A stretch of DNA of 47,070 nucleotides from Pseudonocardiales bacterium (GTDB lineage Bacteria > Actinomycetota > Actinomycetes > Mycobacteriales > Jatrophihabitantaceae). Location of the stretch: positions 1 to 47,070 of the forward strand of contig JAOPWD010000456.1 of the NCBI GenBank assembly GCA_025965875.1, written 5' to 3'. Under the pieces are notes generated by a model that worked only from the letters and a program-made list of their open reading frames with translations, was not told where the DNA came from and did no database searches. This document shows, piece by piece, positions 8,110-19,095 of this stretch (its first letter is position 1; the number at the start of each line of letters is the position of its first letter). A program made the position numbers and the translations under genes.

Positions 8110-8139
8110 TTGGTCGCACCGTCGACCCGGCACTACTGT
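8110..8139 (+). promoter_or_regulatory. Candidate promoter for plsC
   Basis: TTGGTC at 8110-8115 and TACTGT at 8134-8139 with an 18-bp spacer, about 45 bp before the plsC start, in the 191-bp divergent gap 7993-8183. Chosen by eye; nothing else is recognised in this gap. Confidence 0.3.
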
Positions 8140-8183
8140 CACGACCGAGGTCCCATGTCAGCTACGTCCGGCGGGAGAGTGCA

Positions 8184-8942
8184 TTGTTCTACTGGCTCGC
8201 GAAGTACGTCTTCATCGGGCCATTCCTGCGCGGGGTGTGGCTGCCGTGGACCGAAGGGCTGGAGAACATCCCCGACGACCGTCCGGTGATCATCGCCAGT
8301 AACCATCTCTCCTTCTGCGATTCGTTCTTCATGCCGGTGATGGTGCCGCGCAAGGTCACCTTTCTGGCCAAGGCGGAGTACTTCACGACGCCCGGCATCA
8401 AGGGTCTCTTCTCGCGGATGTTCATGTCCGCGGTCGGCCAGGTGCCTATCGACCGCTCCGATGCCGACGCCTCCCGGGCCGCGCTGAACACCGGCGTGCG
8501 GGTGCTGAAATCGGGCAAGGTCCTGGGCATCTACCCCGAGGGGACCCGCTCGCCGGACGGGCGCCTGTACCGCGGCAAGACCGGTGTCGCCCGGATGGTC
8601 TTGGAATCAGGCGCGGTCGTGGTGCCCTGCGCCATGGTCAACACCGCGATCATCCAGCCCCCCGGCCGGTTGATTCCCAAGCTGCGTCCGCGGCCGGGGA
8701 TGCGTTTCGGCAAGCCCCTGGATTTCTCCCGCTACGAGGGGATGTCCGGTGACCGCTTCGTCGAGCGCTCGATGACCGACGAGATCATGTACGAACTGAT
8801 GGAGCTGTCCGGCCAGGAGTACGTCGACACCTACGCAGCGAAGGTGAAGAAGGCGACGGGCACCGACACGGGCTTCGGGGCACGTGAAGCAGCCGAGGTC
8901 CGCGAACTGGGCGAGCGCATTCCTGACACGCGAGCCGGCTGA
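8184..8942 (+). CDS. plsC: 1-acyl-sn-glycerol-3-phosphate acyltransferase (PlsC family)
   Basis: A 252-aa acyltransferase, expected to acylate lysophosphatidate to phosphatidate at the membrane. The HX4D catalytic motif is NHLSFCD (H41, D46), EGTRS at 119-123 binds the glycerol phosphate, and a hydrophobic N-terminal stretch (FYWLAKYVFIGPFLRGVWL) anchors the enzyme. I place the start at TTG 8184. It is preceded by GGGAGAG, it gives the family N-terminus ([M]FYWLAKY), and no ATG or GTG is available in frame close by. The exoribonuclease gene follows after 4 bp. The same pair, from memory, occurs as Rv2182c and Rv2179c. Confidence 0.85.
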   Translation: MFYWLAKYVFIGPFLRGVWLPWTEGLENIPDDRPVIIASNHLSFCDSFFMPVMVPRKVTFLAKAEYFTTPGIKGLFSRMFMSAVGQVPIDRSDADASRAALNTGVRVLKSGKVLGIYPEGTRSPDGRLYRGKTGVARMVLESGAVVVPCAMVNTAIIQPPGRLIPKLRPRPGMRFGKPLDFSRYEGMSGDRFVERSMTDEIMYELMELSGQEYVDTYAAKVKKATGTDTGFGAREAAEVRELGERIPDTRAG

Positions 8943-8946
8943 GCAG

Positions 8947-9483
8947 GTGCGTTTCTTCTACGACTGCGAGTTCATCGAAGACGGCACGACTATCGAACTG
9001 GTCTCGATCGGCGTCGTCGACGAGCAGGGCCGCGAGTTCTACGCGGTCTCGACGGAATTCGACCCGACGCGCGCCATCGACTGGGTGCGCCGCAACGTGC
9101 TCGACAAGCTGCCCCCGCCGGCCGATCCGGCGTGGGGCCCACTCGAGCGCATCCGGCGCGACCTGCTCGCCTTCCTGACCGAGCCCGACGAGCCGATCGA
9201 GCTGTGGGCCTGGATGTCGGCCTATGACCACGTCGCGCTGGCCCAGTTGTGGGGAGACATGCGTGCCCTGCCGCGGGTGATCCCGCGCTTCACCCACGAG
9301 TTGCGCCAGCGGTGGGAGGACGCCGGGTCACCGCCGCTGCCGGCCGCGCCGACCGACCAACATGACGCGCTCGCCGACGCCCGGCACAACCTGGCGCGGT
9401 GGCGGGTGCTGGGGGCTTCGTCGCCCCCGCCTTCCACTCCCTCGTTGCCGGGGCGACCGCCATCCCCACAAGTGGCTCGATAG
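8947..9483 (+). CDS. 3'-5' exoribonuclease of the Rv2179c type
   Basis: A 178-aa DEDDh-fold exonuclease closely resembling, from memory, M. tuberculosis Rv2179c, a 3'-5' exoribonuclease related to RNase T. The acidic set is D6 and E8 (FYDCEFIEDG), D94 (AYDHVAL), and H139 with D144 (QHDALADAR). The GTG at 8947 gives the conserved start [M]RFFYDCEFIEDG; the frame is open further upstream but overlaps plsC. It is 4 bp downstream of plsC and probably co-transcribed. Likely role: trimming of RNA 3' ends; the natural substrate is unknown. The C-terminal 20 residues are Pro/Ser-rich and probably disordered. Confidence 0.88.
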   Translation: MRFFYDCEFIEDGTTIELVSIGVVDEQGREFYAVSTEFDPTRAIDWVRRNVLDKLPPPADPAWGPLERIRRDLLAFLTEPDEPIELWAWMSAYDHVALAQLWGDMRALPRVIPRFTHELRQRWEDAGSPPLPAAPTDQHDALADARHNLARWRVLGASSPPPSTPSLPGRPPSPQVAR

Positions 9484-9545
9484 GGTCTCCTCGCTGCGAC
9501 ATCGCCGTCGCGACCATTCGATCTCGGCCGAGAGGATCAACAAAT

Positions 9546-10571
9546 ATGCGTATCGGTGTGCTCACCGGCGGCGGCGACTGCCCAGGACTGAACGCGGTCA
9601 TCCGCGCCGTGGTCCGCAAGGGCGTGGGCGTCTACGGACACGAGTTCGTCGGATTCCGCGACGGCTGGAAGGGCCCGCTGGACAACATCACGACGCCTCT
9701 CGGCGTGCCGGAGGTCCGCGGCATCCTGCCCCGCGGCGGGACGATCCTGGGCTCGTCGCGCACCAACCCGTTCAAGGTCGAAGGCGGCGTCGAGAAGATC
9801 GTCGCCAACCTGCACGACCTGGGCATCGACGCCCTGATCGCGATCGGCGGCGAGGACACGCTCGGCGTAGCGACCAAGCTGAGCGAGGTCGGCGTCCAAG
9901 TCATCGGGGTGCCGAAGACCATCGACAACGACCTCAACGCCACCGACTACACGTTCGGCTTCGACACCGCCGTCAACATCGCGATGGAGGCGATCGACCG
10001 GCTACACACCACGGCCGAGTCGCACCACCGGGCGTTGATCGTCGAGGTCATGGGCCGGCACGCGGGGTGGATCGCGCTGCATGCTGGCCTGGCCGGCGGC
10101 GCCAACGTCATCCTGATCCCGGAGTTCCCGTTCTCGCTCGACCGCGTCTGCGCCTACGTGGAGAGCCGTTTCCAGTCGCACTACGCGCCGATCATCGTCG
10201 TGGCCGAGGGCGCGACCCCCGACGGCGGCGAGAACGCGACGATCGACAAGGGTCTCGACGCGTTCGGTCACGTCCGTCTGGGCGGCATCGGCGAGTGGCT
10301 GGCCGGCCAGATCGAGGCGCACACCGGCAAGGAGGCCCGCACCATCGTGCTCGGGCACATCCAGCGCGGCGGCACCCCGTCGGCGTTCGACCGGGTGCTG
10401 GCCACCCGGTTCGGCCTGCACGCGATCGACGCGGCCAATGACAAGGACTGGGGCAAGATGGTCGCCCTGCGCGCCACCGACATCATCCGGGTCCCGTTCG
10501 CCGAGGCGACCTCGGAACTCAAGCTCGTGCAGCCCAGTCGCTACGCCGAGGCCGAGGTGTTCTTCGGCTGA
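9546..10571 (+). CDS. pfkA: 6-phosphofructokinase, with PPi-type residues D104/K124
   Basis: A 341-aa group III-like phosphofructokinase. GGGDCPGLNAVIR opens the protein, catalytic TIDND is at 125-129 (D127), MGRHAGWIA is at the fructose 6-phosphate site and GHIQRGGTP near the C-terminus. The nucleotide-site motif reads GGED (E103, D104) instead of GGDG, and K124 replaces the glycine of ATP enzymes. Asp104 with Lys124 is the residue pair described for pyrophosphate-dependent enzymes, so PPi may be the phosphoryl donor. GAGAGGA lies about 9 nt before the ATG. Upstream and downstream genes look separately transcribed. Confidence 0.9.
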   Translation: MRIGVLTGGGDCPGLNAVIRAVVRKGVGVYGHEFVGFRDGWKGPLDNITTPLGVPEVRGILPRGGTILGSSRTNPFKVEGGVEKIVANLHDLGIDALIAIGGEDTLGVATKLSEVGVQVIGVPKTIDNDLNATDYTFGFDTAVNIAMEAIDRLHTTAESHHRALIVEVMGRHAGWIALHAGLAGGANVILIPEFPFSLDRVCAYVESRFQSHYAPIIVVAEGATPDGGENATIDKGLDAFGHVRLGGIGEWLAGQIEAHTGKEARTIVLGHIQRGGTPSAFDRVLATRFGLHAIDAANDKDWGKMVALRATDIIRVPFAEATSELKLVQPSRYAEAEVFFG

Positions 10572-12997
<2,426 letters not shown>

Positions 12998-13005
12998 CTT
13001 CGCGG

Positions 13006-14037
13006 CTAGCCGGCGAGGTGCGCGGCCGACGTGCGCCCGAGCAGCGGCGGGATGATCGTGACCGCTTGGGACAGCTCGGCCAGCAGGTCGCCGAACAACG
13101 CCTGCGCGCCGTCGCACAGCGCTGCTTCGGGGTGCGGGTGCACGTCCACCATCACGCCGTCGGCGCCGGCGGCAATGCCCGCCCGTGCCAGCGGGACGAC
13201 AAGGTCGCGACGGCCGGCGGCGTGCGACGGGTCGACGATCACCGGCAGGTGCGACAACCGTTGCACCATTGCGATTGCCGACACGTCGAGCATGTTGCGG
13301 ATCGAAGGCTCGAAGGACCGGACGCCGCGTTCGCACAGGACGATGTCCAGGTTGCCCCGCTGCGCGATGTACTCGGCCGCCATCAGCCATTCCTCGTACG
13401 TCGCGGTCAGGCCGCGCTTGAGCATGACCGGCTTGCCGGTTGCACCGACGGCGTTGAGCAGCCCGAAGTTCTGCATGTTGCGGGTACCGATCTGCAGCAT
13501 GTCGGCGTACTCGGCGACAGTGTCGACGTCGTTCGGGTCGGTGACCTCGGTGACGATGGGCAGCCCGACTACGTCGCGCACCTCGGCCAGGATGCGCAGC
13601 CCTTCGACGCCCAGCCCTTGGAAGGCGTAGGGCGACGTGCGGGGCTTGTAGGCGCCGCCACGAAGCAGGGACGCGCCGGCTCGCTTGGCCATCCACGCCG
13701 ACTCCAGGGTCTGCTCGGCGGTCTCGACGGCGCACGGCCCGGCGATGAACGTGAACGTGTCCGGGCCGATCGGGACGCCGCCGACCCGCACCGTGGAACG
13801 ACGGGCGTGGTTCTGCGCCGACACCAACTTGTATGGCGCGGTGATCCGCATCGTCTCGGCCACACCAGGCAGGCCATCGGCGTCCATGGTCTCCAGCACG
13901 TCCTCTGTGCCGACCACGCCGATGATCGTGCGCGTGACCCCGCGGCTGACGAATGCCTGCCCGCCGTGGTTGTCGATGTGCGCGACGACGTCCGCGATGT
14001 CGGTATCGGACGCACCCGTCGCCATCACTATGACCAT
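13006..14037 (-). CDS. aroF: 3-deoxy-7-phosphoheptulonate synthase, type I beta (AroF-like)
   Basis: A 343-aa type I beta DAHP synthase with an N-terminal ferredoxin-like regulatory domain (about 1-70), as in Thermotoga and some actinobacteria. The barrel carries FIAGPCAVET (97-106, metal ligand C102), LLRGGAYKPRTSPYAFQGLG, KRGL, LCERGVR, and the late IVDPSHAAGRRD and DGVMVDVHPHPE motifs. In Thermotoga the N-terminal domain mediates tyrosine inhibition; sensing here is inferred. It is not homologous in sequence to the type II enzyme nearby. A TAGGGT box 6 nt before the ATG suggests its own leaderless promoter, although it follows the sarcosine-oxidase-like gene on the same strand. Confidence 0.93.
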   Translation of the reverse strand: MVIVMATGASDTDIADVVAHIDNHGGQAFVSRGVTRTIIGVVGTEDVLETMDADGLPGVAETMRITAPYKLVSAQNHARRSTVRVGGVPIGPDTFTFIAGPCAVETAEQTLESAWMAKRAGASLLRGGAYKPRTSPYAFQGLGVEGLRILAEVRDVVGLPIVTEVTDPNDVDTVAEYADMLQIGTRNMQNFGLLNAVGATGKPVMLKRGLTATYEEWLMAAEYIAQRGNLDIVLCERGVRSFEPSIRNMLDVSAIAMVQRLSHLPVIVDPSHAAGRRDLVVPLARAGIAAGADGVMVDVHPHPEAALCDGAQALFGDLLAELSQAVTIIPPLLGRTSAAHLAG

Positions 14038-14049
14038 GCGCAGACCCTA
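14038..14049 (-). promoter_or_regulatory. Leaderless-type promoter box before the type I DAHP synthase
   Basis: On the minus strand TAGGGT (14044-14049) is followed by 6 nt and the ATG at 14037. No Shine-Dalgarno sequence is visible. Confidence 0.45.
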
Positions 14050-14112
14050 TCGACCGCCTGGCCGGGCCCCGACGCACCTGCGCCCGGTGTGCCCCAGCGA
14101 CGCGAGCGCAGG

Positions 14113-15285
14113 TCAGTCGGCGCTCGGCCCTGCCGTGAAGCGGGTGGCGCGCAGGAAGTCGACGGGTTGAGCAGTGCTGCCGGTCAGGGCGAGGTCGGCC
14201 AGGATCTCGCCCACGACGGGCGTGAACTTGAAGCCGTGCCCCGAGAAGCCGGCGGCGACGGCGACCCGCCCGGCGCTGCCGGGCAGCAGATCGATCACGA
14301 AATGCTCGTCGGGCGTCATCGTGTACATGCACACCCGCGCCTCGACGTGCTCGCCGGCCAGGTCCGGGATCCACTCGGCCAGCACGTCGCGCATCTCGGC
14401 CCGCTCGGAGTCCGAGACGTTGCGGTCGACGGTGTCCGGGCTGGCGGCATTCCCGCCGCGGTAGTGGAAACCCGCCTTGATCCCCGCGGCCGGATCGCCG
14501 ATGAGCGGGAAGCCGTAGATCCCGTCACCTGGCCCGGTCTGGATGAAATACACCGGGAACCGCGAAGGGTCGAAGGCGCCCGCTTGCGCCGGTGCCCGCA
14601 GGTAGTGCATCACTCGGCGCGCCACCCGCAATGGCACGTCGAGCCCAGGAGCCAGCGGACCGGTCCAGGCGCCTGCGGCCAACACCAGGCTGCGCGCCCG
14701 CGCCTGCCCCCCGGCGAACTCGACCAGCACGCCGTCACCGTCCAGGCGCCAATCAGTGACCGGTACGCCGAAGCGCAGCTCCGCACCGTCGCGTCGCGCC
14801 ACCTCCAGGTGGGCGCGCACCGCGTCCTCGGGGCTCACGAACCCGGCGTCGGCGTCGAACACGGCAATCCCGTCGGCGGGCAGCCGGAACTGCGGATAGC
14901 GCCGCTGCATCGCGGCGCGGTCCAGCACCTCGTGCTCGAGCCCCCACCGCTGCGCGCTGGCCAGCGTCCCGCAGACAACCGGTGAGTCCGGTGCGCCGAT
15001 CATCAGGGCGCCGGTACGGACGAACAGCGGCTGGCCGACGTCGGCGCCGAGTTGGTCCCACAACGGGTACGCACGGCGCAGCAGCGGCACATAGTCGGGG
15101 TGCTCGAAGTAGGCCATCCGCACGATGCGCGAGTCGCCGTGGCTGGAACCCAGCGCGTGCGCCGGGGTGAACTGCTCCAAGCCGAGCACCGCGGCGCCCC
15201 GGCCGGCCAGGTGCCGCGCAGCGGCCGAGCCCATCCCGCCGAGGCCCAAGACAATGACGTCGTACGTGTCGGACATGCTGGTCAT
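14113..15285 (-). CDS. solA: Monomeric sarcosine oxidase/N-methyltryptophan oxidase-like flavoenzyme
   Basis: A 390-aa FAD-dependent amine oxidase of the MSOX/SolA family. VIVLGLGGMGSAAARHLAGRG at 11-31 is the FAD Rossmann motif, SSHGDSRIVR at 47-56 follows the family, and C319 (ARVCMYTMTPDEHFVID) matches the cysteine that covalently carries FAD in this family. The C-terminal FSGHGFKFTPVVGE is also characteristic. Substrate may be sarcosine, N-methyltryptophan or another N-methyl amino acid; this cannot be decided here. An in-frame ATG three codons later is an alternative start. It lies 13 bp downstream of the endonuclease IV gene. Confidence 0.87.
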   Translation of the reverse strand: MTSMSDTYDVIVLGLGGMGSAAARHLAGRGAAVLGLEQFTPAHALGSSHGDSRIVRMAYFEHPDYVPLLRRAYPLWDQLGADVGQPLFVRTGALMIGAPDSPVVCGTLASAQRWGLEHEVLDRAAMQRRYPQFRLPADGIAVFDADAGFVSPEDAVRAHLEVARRDGAELRFGVPVTDWRLDGDGVLVEFAGGQARARSLVLAAGAWTGPLAPGLDVPLRVARRVMHYLRAPAQAGAFDPSRFPVYFIQTGPGDGIYGFPLIGDPAAGIKAGFHYRGGNAASPDTVDRNVSDSERAEMRDVLAEWIPDLAGEHVEARVCMYTMTPDEHFVIDLLPGSAGRVAVAAGFSGHGFKFTPVVGEILADLALTGSTAQPVDFLRATRFTAGPSAD

Positions 15286-15298
15286 GCTGCCAGCCGGG

Positions 15299-16138
15299 TC
15301 ACGATGACCCGCGCAGAGCCTTCAGCGTCGTGATGTCGGCCGCATGGTCGGTGTCGGCGGTCTCGACCACGAGTGGCACGCCCCGGGTCGCAGGGGCGGT
15401 GAACAGCGCCGCGAACGCGTCCCGGCCGATCGTGCCCGCGCCGATCGAGGCATGTCGGTCACGTTTCGAGCCGGCCGGGTCGCGGCTGTCGTTGACGTGC
15501 ACCAGGCCGATCCGGCCGCGCCCCGCGGCCCGGCCGTACGTGCGCAACGCAGCGCTGAACCCATCGAGTGTCGACAGGTCGTGGCCCGCGGCGTGCAGGT
15601 GACAGGTGTCGAGGCATACGCCGATCCGCTCGTCGCGGCCGAGCACGTCCAGGTAGGCGGCCAGCGAGGCCGCGTCGGAGGCCAGGGCGCCGCCACCGCC
15701 TGCGGTCGGTTCGATCAGCACTTGCGGCCCATGGTCCAAGTCGAGCACCGGCAGCAGGTGTTCGCGCACCTGGCGCATCGCGTCGTCCCACCGGTTGCCC
15801 AGCACCGCCGATCCCGCGTGGACGACGACCCCGCGGGCACCGATTGCGGCACCGCGACGCAGCGAGAACGCCAGCGCCCGCGTGGACCGTTCGAGCGTGT
15901 CCGGCGACGGAGAGCCGAAGTTGATCAAGTAAGGAGCGTGGACGAACACCGGGAAGGCACACGTCGCCCGGAATTCCTCGTCGCCGGCCGGATCCTCGGC
16001 GGGGTGCGCCCAGGCCCGCGAATTCGCGACGAAGACCTGCATCGTCTCGGCGCCGACAGCCTCCGCGCGGGGTAGTGCGCGGGCCAGGCCACCGGCGACG
16101 GACACGTGCGCCCCGATCGGGGTGATACCGCGGACCAC
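15299..16138 (-). CDS. nfo: Deoxyribonuclease IV (AP endonuclease IV)
   Basis: A 279-aa endonuclease IV, a three-metal TIM-barrel enzyme that cuts 5' to abasic sites in base excision repair. Diagnostic segments are GAHVSVAGGLARAL, VHAPYLINFGSP, VVHAGS, LIEPTAGGGGA, CLDTCHLHAAGHDL and HVNDSRDPAGSKRDRH followed by GAGTIG. Start is GTG, only 2 bp after the kinase stop, so the gene is probably co-transcribed with the PASTA kinase. Nothing essential looks missing. Confidence 0.92.
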   Translation of the reverse strand: MVRGITPIGAHVSVAGGLARALPRAEAVGAETMQVFVANSRAWAHPAEDPAGDEEFRATCAFPVFVHAPYLINFGSPSPDTLERSTRALAFSLRRGAAIGARGVVVHAGSAVLGNRWDDAMRQVREHLLPVLDLDHGPQVLIEPTAGGGGALASDAASLAAYLDVLGRDERIGVCLDTCHLHAAGHDLSTLDGFSAALRTYGRAAGRGRIGLVHVNDSRDPAGSKRDRHASIGAGTIGRDAFAALFTAPATRGVPLVVETADTDHAADITTLKALRGSS

Positions 16139-16140
16139 TC

Positions 16141-18144
16141 TCAGACGACGTCGAGCGTGATCAAGGTGCCCGGCGGCACCATGGTCCCGGACGCCGGGTC
16201 CATGCCGACGACCTCGTCGAGTATGCCGCCGAAGTGCTTGACGATCTTGACCTTGAAGCCCAGCGCCTTGAGCTGCGCCCTGGCATCGGCCGACGATGTG
16301 CCCTGCGCGATCTTCGGTACCTCAACCAGTTCCGGCCCTTTCGAGACCGCGACCGTGATCGTGGTGCCCTTGCGTGCCGTACCGGTCGGGTTGATGGAGA
16401 TGACTGCGTCCTTGGCGATGGTGTCGCTGAACTCATCGACCCTCTTGGCGCCGAAGCCGCCGGTCTTGAGTGTCTGGACCGCTTGGTCATACGGCGTGCC
16501 CGGGTCGATGTTGGGGATAGCGATGATCGGCATGCCGGTGGAGACGTAGATCTTGACCTCGTCACCGCGCTTGACGGGTGAACCCGCCGCCGGGCTGATC
16601 CGCGTGACCCGCCCCGCCCGGATCGTCTCGCTGGCTTCTGGGACAACGGCCTCGGCGACCTTCACCGGGATCGACGCGAGCTGCGACCTGACTTGTTCAG
16701 GCGTCTTGTTCGCGACGTCCTTGGGCAGTGAGAAGCGCTCGGGGCCGGCGGAGAGGACGACCGTGATCGTCCGTCCCCGCTGGACCCGGCTGTTCGGGCC
16801 TGGTTTGGTGCTCAGGACGTGATCGCGCGGGACCGACTCGCTGAACTCCGGCGCGGGTTGTCTGGCCACCTTGTAGCCGGCTTGGCGCAGATCTTGCGAC
16901 GCCTGGTTGAACGTGGTGCCGAGGACCTTGGGGACGTGCGAGTAGCGACCGGCGGCGAACCACCAGCCGCTGTACACGGCGCCCAGCCCGACCAGGATGA
17001 CGAGCAGCAGGATGATCAGCGCGCGCCGGCGGCGGCGGGTCTTCGGGGACGCCTGCTTGCGTCGGCCGGGTGGCGTGACGACCGGCGGGGGTGGCGGTGG
17101 CCCTACCGCCGGGCGCTGCGGCGGGCCATTGCGGTGCACGATGGCGGTGTCGTGCTCTCCCGCGACCTGCCGCCGGAACACGTCGGTGGTCGAGCCGTCG
17201 GCAACGCGTGGGCGCGCCGGTGGTGGCGCGATCGTCGCCCGCGCGCGGGTGCGCGGCGACGGCGGCACGGCGACCACGGGCAGCGCGAGATCGGTGCGCA
17301 CGTCGGCAAGCTCGGCCAGAAACGCGCCCGCGTCGGCCGGGCGGCCCTCGGGATCGCGGTCGGTGGCGCAGACGACCAGCTCGTCGATCTCGGTCGGGAT
17401 GCCCTTCACCCGCGACGACGGCGCGGGCACCCGGCTGTGCACGTGTTGGTAAGCGACGCTCATGGCCGATTCGCCCTGGTAGGGCGGCTTGCCGGTGAGC
17501 AGTTCGAACATGACGATGCCGGCGGAGTACACGTCCGAGCGCTGGTCGGCGCGGCCTCGGCTGATCTGCTCAGGCGCGCAGTACGCGACGGTGCCCATCA
17601 TCAGCCCGGTCCGGGTGGCCGACGCGTCGGACTCGACGGCGCGCGCCAACCCGAAGTCGGCCACCTTCACGATGCCCTCGTGCGACAGCAGGATGTTCTC
17701 GGGCTTGACGTCGCGGTGCACCAGGCCGGCGAGGTGCGCCGCCGACAGCGCGCTGAGCACCGGCTCCATGATCGACACGGCCTCGGCCGGGCTGAGCTTG
17801 CCGCGCTCGCGGATCAGCTCGCGCAGGGTGCGTCCGTCGACCAGTTCCATGACGAGGAACACGTGGTGACCGGCCGCACTCTTGTCGTGGCCCTGGTCGT
17901 AGACCGACACGGCGTTGAGGTGACTCAGCCGGGCGGCAGCGCGGGCCTCGCGAGTGAAGCGGTCGCTGAAGGCGGGATCGGCCGACAGCGCCGACGACAT
18001 GACCTTGACGGCGACAAGCCGGTCGAGGCGCTCGTCGACGGCCGAATAGACCGTGGACATGCCGCCCCGCGCGATGCGGCCCACTATCCGGTATCGGCCT
18101 TCGAGCGTGCGGCCGACCAGAGGATCTGTCGTCGCCGTCTGCAC
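16141..18144 (-). CDS. Membrane Ser/Thr protein kinase with four PASTA domains
   Basis: A 667-aa transmembrane kinase. The cytoplasmic kinase domain (about 15-285) has the glycine loop ARGGMSTVY, K47, HRDVKPEN (143-150) and DFG (163-165). A Pro-rich juxtamembrane linker (about 285-372) ends in basic residues, one TM helix spans about 375-395, and four external PASTA repeats follow (about 402-467, 469-536, 539-604, 606-667). PASTA repeats bind peptidoglycan fragments, so it probably couples wall state to phosphorylation. By position it matches M. tuberculosis PknL, which from memory lacks PASTA. GTG 18144 is supported by a TAGAAT box 7 nt upstream. Likely substrates include the DNA-binding protein at 19895. 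Confidence 0.93.
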   Translation of the reverse strand: MQTATTDPLVGRTLEGRYRIVGRIARGGMSTVYSAVDERLDRLVAVKVMSSALSADPAFSDRFTREARAAARLSHLNAVSVYDQGHDKSAAGHHVFLVMELVDGRTLRELIRERGKLSPAEAVSIMEPVLSALSAAHLAGLVHRDVKPENILLSHEGIVKVADFGLARAVESDASATRTGLMMGTVAYCAPEQISRGRADQRSDVYSAGIVMFELLTGKPPYQGESAMSVAYQHVHSRVPAPSSRVKGIPTEIDELVVCATDRDPEGRPADAGAFLAELADVRTDLALPVVAVPPSPRTRARATIAPPPARPRVADGSTTDVFRRQVAGEHDTAIVHRNGPPQRPAVGPPPPPPVVTPPGRRKQASPKTRRRRRALIILLLVILVGLGAVYSGWWFAAGRYSHVPKVLGTTFNQASQDLRQAGYKVARQPAPEFSESVPRDHVLSTKPGPNSRVQRGRTITVVLSAGPERFSLPKDVANKTPEQVRSQLASIPVKVAEAVVPEASETIRAGRVTRISPAAGSPVKRGDEVKIYVSTGMPIIAIPNIDPGTPYDQAVQTLKTGGFGAKRVDEFSDTIAKDAVISINPTGTARKGTTITVAVSKGPELVEVPKIAQGTSSADARAQLKALGFKVKIVKHFGGILDEVVGMDPASGTMVPPGTLITLDVV

Positions 18145-18157
18145 GGCGCCGATTCTA
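18145..18157 (-). promoter_or_regulatory. Leaderless-type promoter box before the PASTA kinase
   Basis: On the minus strand TAGAAT (18152-18157) is followed by 7 nt and the GTG at 18144. TAGAAT is the best -10 match among the leaderless-type boxes in the window. Confidence 0.5.
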
Positions 18158-18226
18158 CGGTCGAAACCCGGCTTGCCTGCGCTGGCGCACCGCGAGCAGG
18201 CGACCGGGCCCGTTGGCCGCAACGCC

Positions 18227-18239
18227 TAGGGTGGTTGCT
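18227..18239 (+). promoter_or_regulatory. Leaderless-type promoter box before the spermidine synthase-like gene
   Basis: TAGGGT at 18227-18232 followed by 7 nt and the GTG at 18240. It lies back to back with the kinase promoter in a 95-bp divergent gap. Confidence 0.45.
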
Positions 18240-19082
18240 GTGGCCGAGCTCGAGCACGCGATGCCCGGGCCCGCAGGAGGCGTAGCGGAGCTGCTCGCCG
18301 ACGCCGACCGTCCCGGCGGATGGCTGCTGCTGCTGGACCGGATCCGGCAGTCCTACGTCGACCTCGACGACCCGAGCTACCTCGACTTCGAGTACATCCA
18401 GGCCTTCGCGGACGTACTGGACGCGCTGCCGCCTGGGCCGTTGGCGGTGACCCACGTCGGCGGCGGGGGATGCACGATGGCCCGCTACGTCGCGGCCACC
18501 CGCCCAGGCTCGCCCCAGATCGTGCTGGAGCCCGATGCCGCCTTGACGGCACTTGTGCGTGCCCGGCTGCCGTTCGCGCGCGGGTCGCGGGTGCGCATCC
18601 GCCCGCTGGACGGCCGCGCGGGAGTCGCCGGGTTGGCGGCGGCCAGCGCCGATGTCGTCGTGCTCGATGCGTTCAACGGGGGACGGGTGCCGGCCGAGCT
18701 GACCACCGCCGAGTTCGTCGCCGACGTCGCGCGCGTGCTGCGCCCAGGCGGGGTGCTGCTGGCCAACGTCGCCGACGGGCCGCCAGGCACGTTCGTTCGC
18801 CGGCTGGTGTCGACCGTGCGCGCTGCGCTGCCGTCGGTGCTGCTGGTCGCCGATCCCGCTGTGCTCAAGCAGCGGCGCTTCGGCAATGTCGTGCTGGCCG
18901 CCGCGCGCAGCGGGCTGCCCGTCGCGGCGGTGACACGAGCCGCCTCCGGCGCCCCGTTCCCGCGGCGCGTGGTCACGGGCCGAGGCCTGACCGAGTTCGC
19001 CGGCGGCGCGGCGCCGCTGACCGACGCCGACCCGATGCGCTCACCACAGCCGCCCGACGAGATGTGGCGGGTCGGCGGCTGA
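18240..19082 (+). CDS. Spermidine synthase-like SAM-fold protein
   Basis: A 280-aa protein with the aminopropyltransferase/methyltransferase fold. It has an N-terminal beta hairpin region (QSYVDLDDPSYLDFEYIQAFADVL), a glycine-rich motif VTHVGGGGCTMARYVA, an acidic strand end (QIVLEPDAAL), VVVLDAFNGGRVPAELTT and VARVLRPGGVLLANV. Actinobacteria carry many such fused or stand-alone homologues, and most are not proven polyamine synthases; the substrate is unknown. GTG 18240 is chosen because a TANNNT box lies 7 nt before it and the frame matches the family start. A methyltransferase gene follows after 13 bp. Confidence 0.75.
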   Translation: MAELEHAMPGPAGGVAELLADADRPGGWLLLLDRIRQSYVDLDDPSYLDFEYIQAFADVLDALPPGPLAVTHVGGGGCTMARYVAATRPGSPQIVLEPDAALTALVRARLPFARGSRVRIRPLDGRAGVAGLAAASADVVVLDAFNGGRVPAELTTAEFVADVARVLRPGGVLLANVADGPPGTFVRRLVSTVRAALPSVLLVADPAVLKQRRFGNVVLAAARSGLPVAAVTRAASGAPFPRRVVTGRGLTEFAGGAAPLTDADPMRSPQPPDEMWRVGG

Positions 19083-19095
19083 CAAGATCGGGGTC
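19083..19095 (+). promoter_or_regulatory. Possible leaderless-type box before the methyltransferase gene
   Basis: CAAGAT at 19083-19088, 7 nt before the ATG at 19096, with C in place of the first T. Weak evidence on its own. Confidence 0.25.

Noticed and set aside
13003-13012. CGGCTAGCCG palindrome spanning the end of aroF as a terminator
   Set aside because: A 10-bp palindrome without loop or T tract; likely chance in GC-rich sequence.
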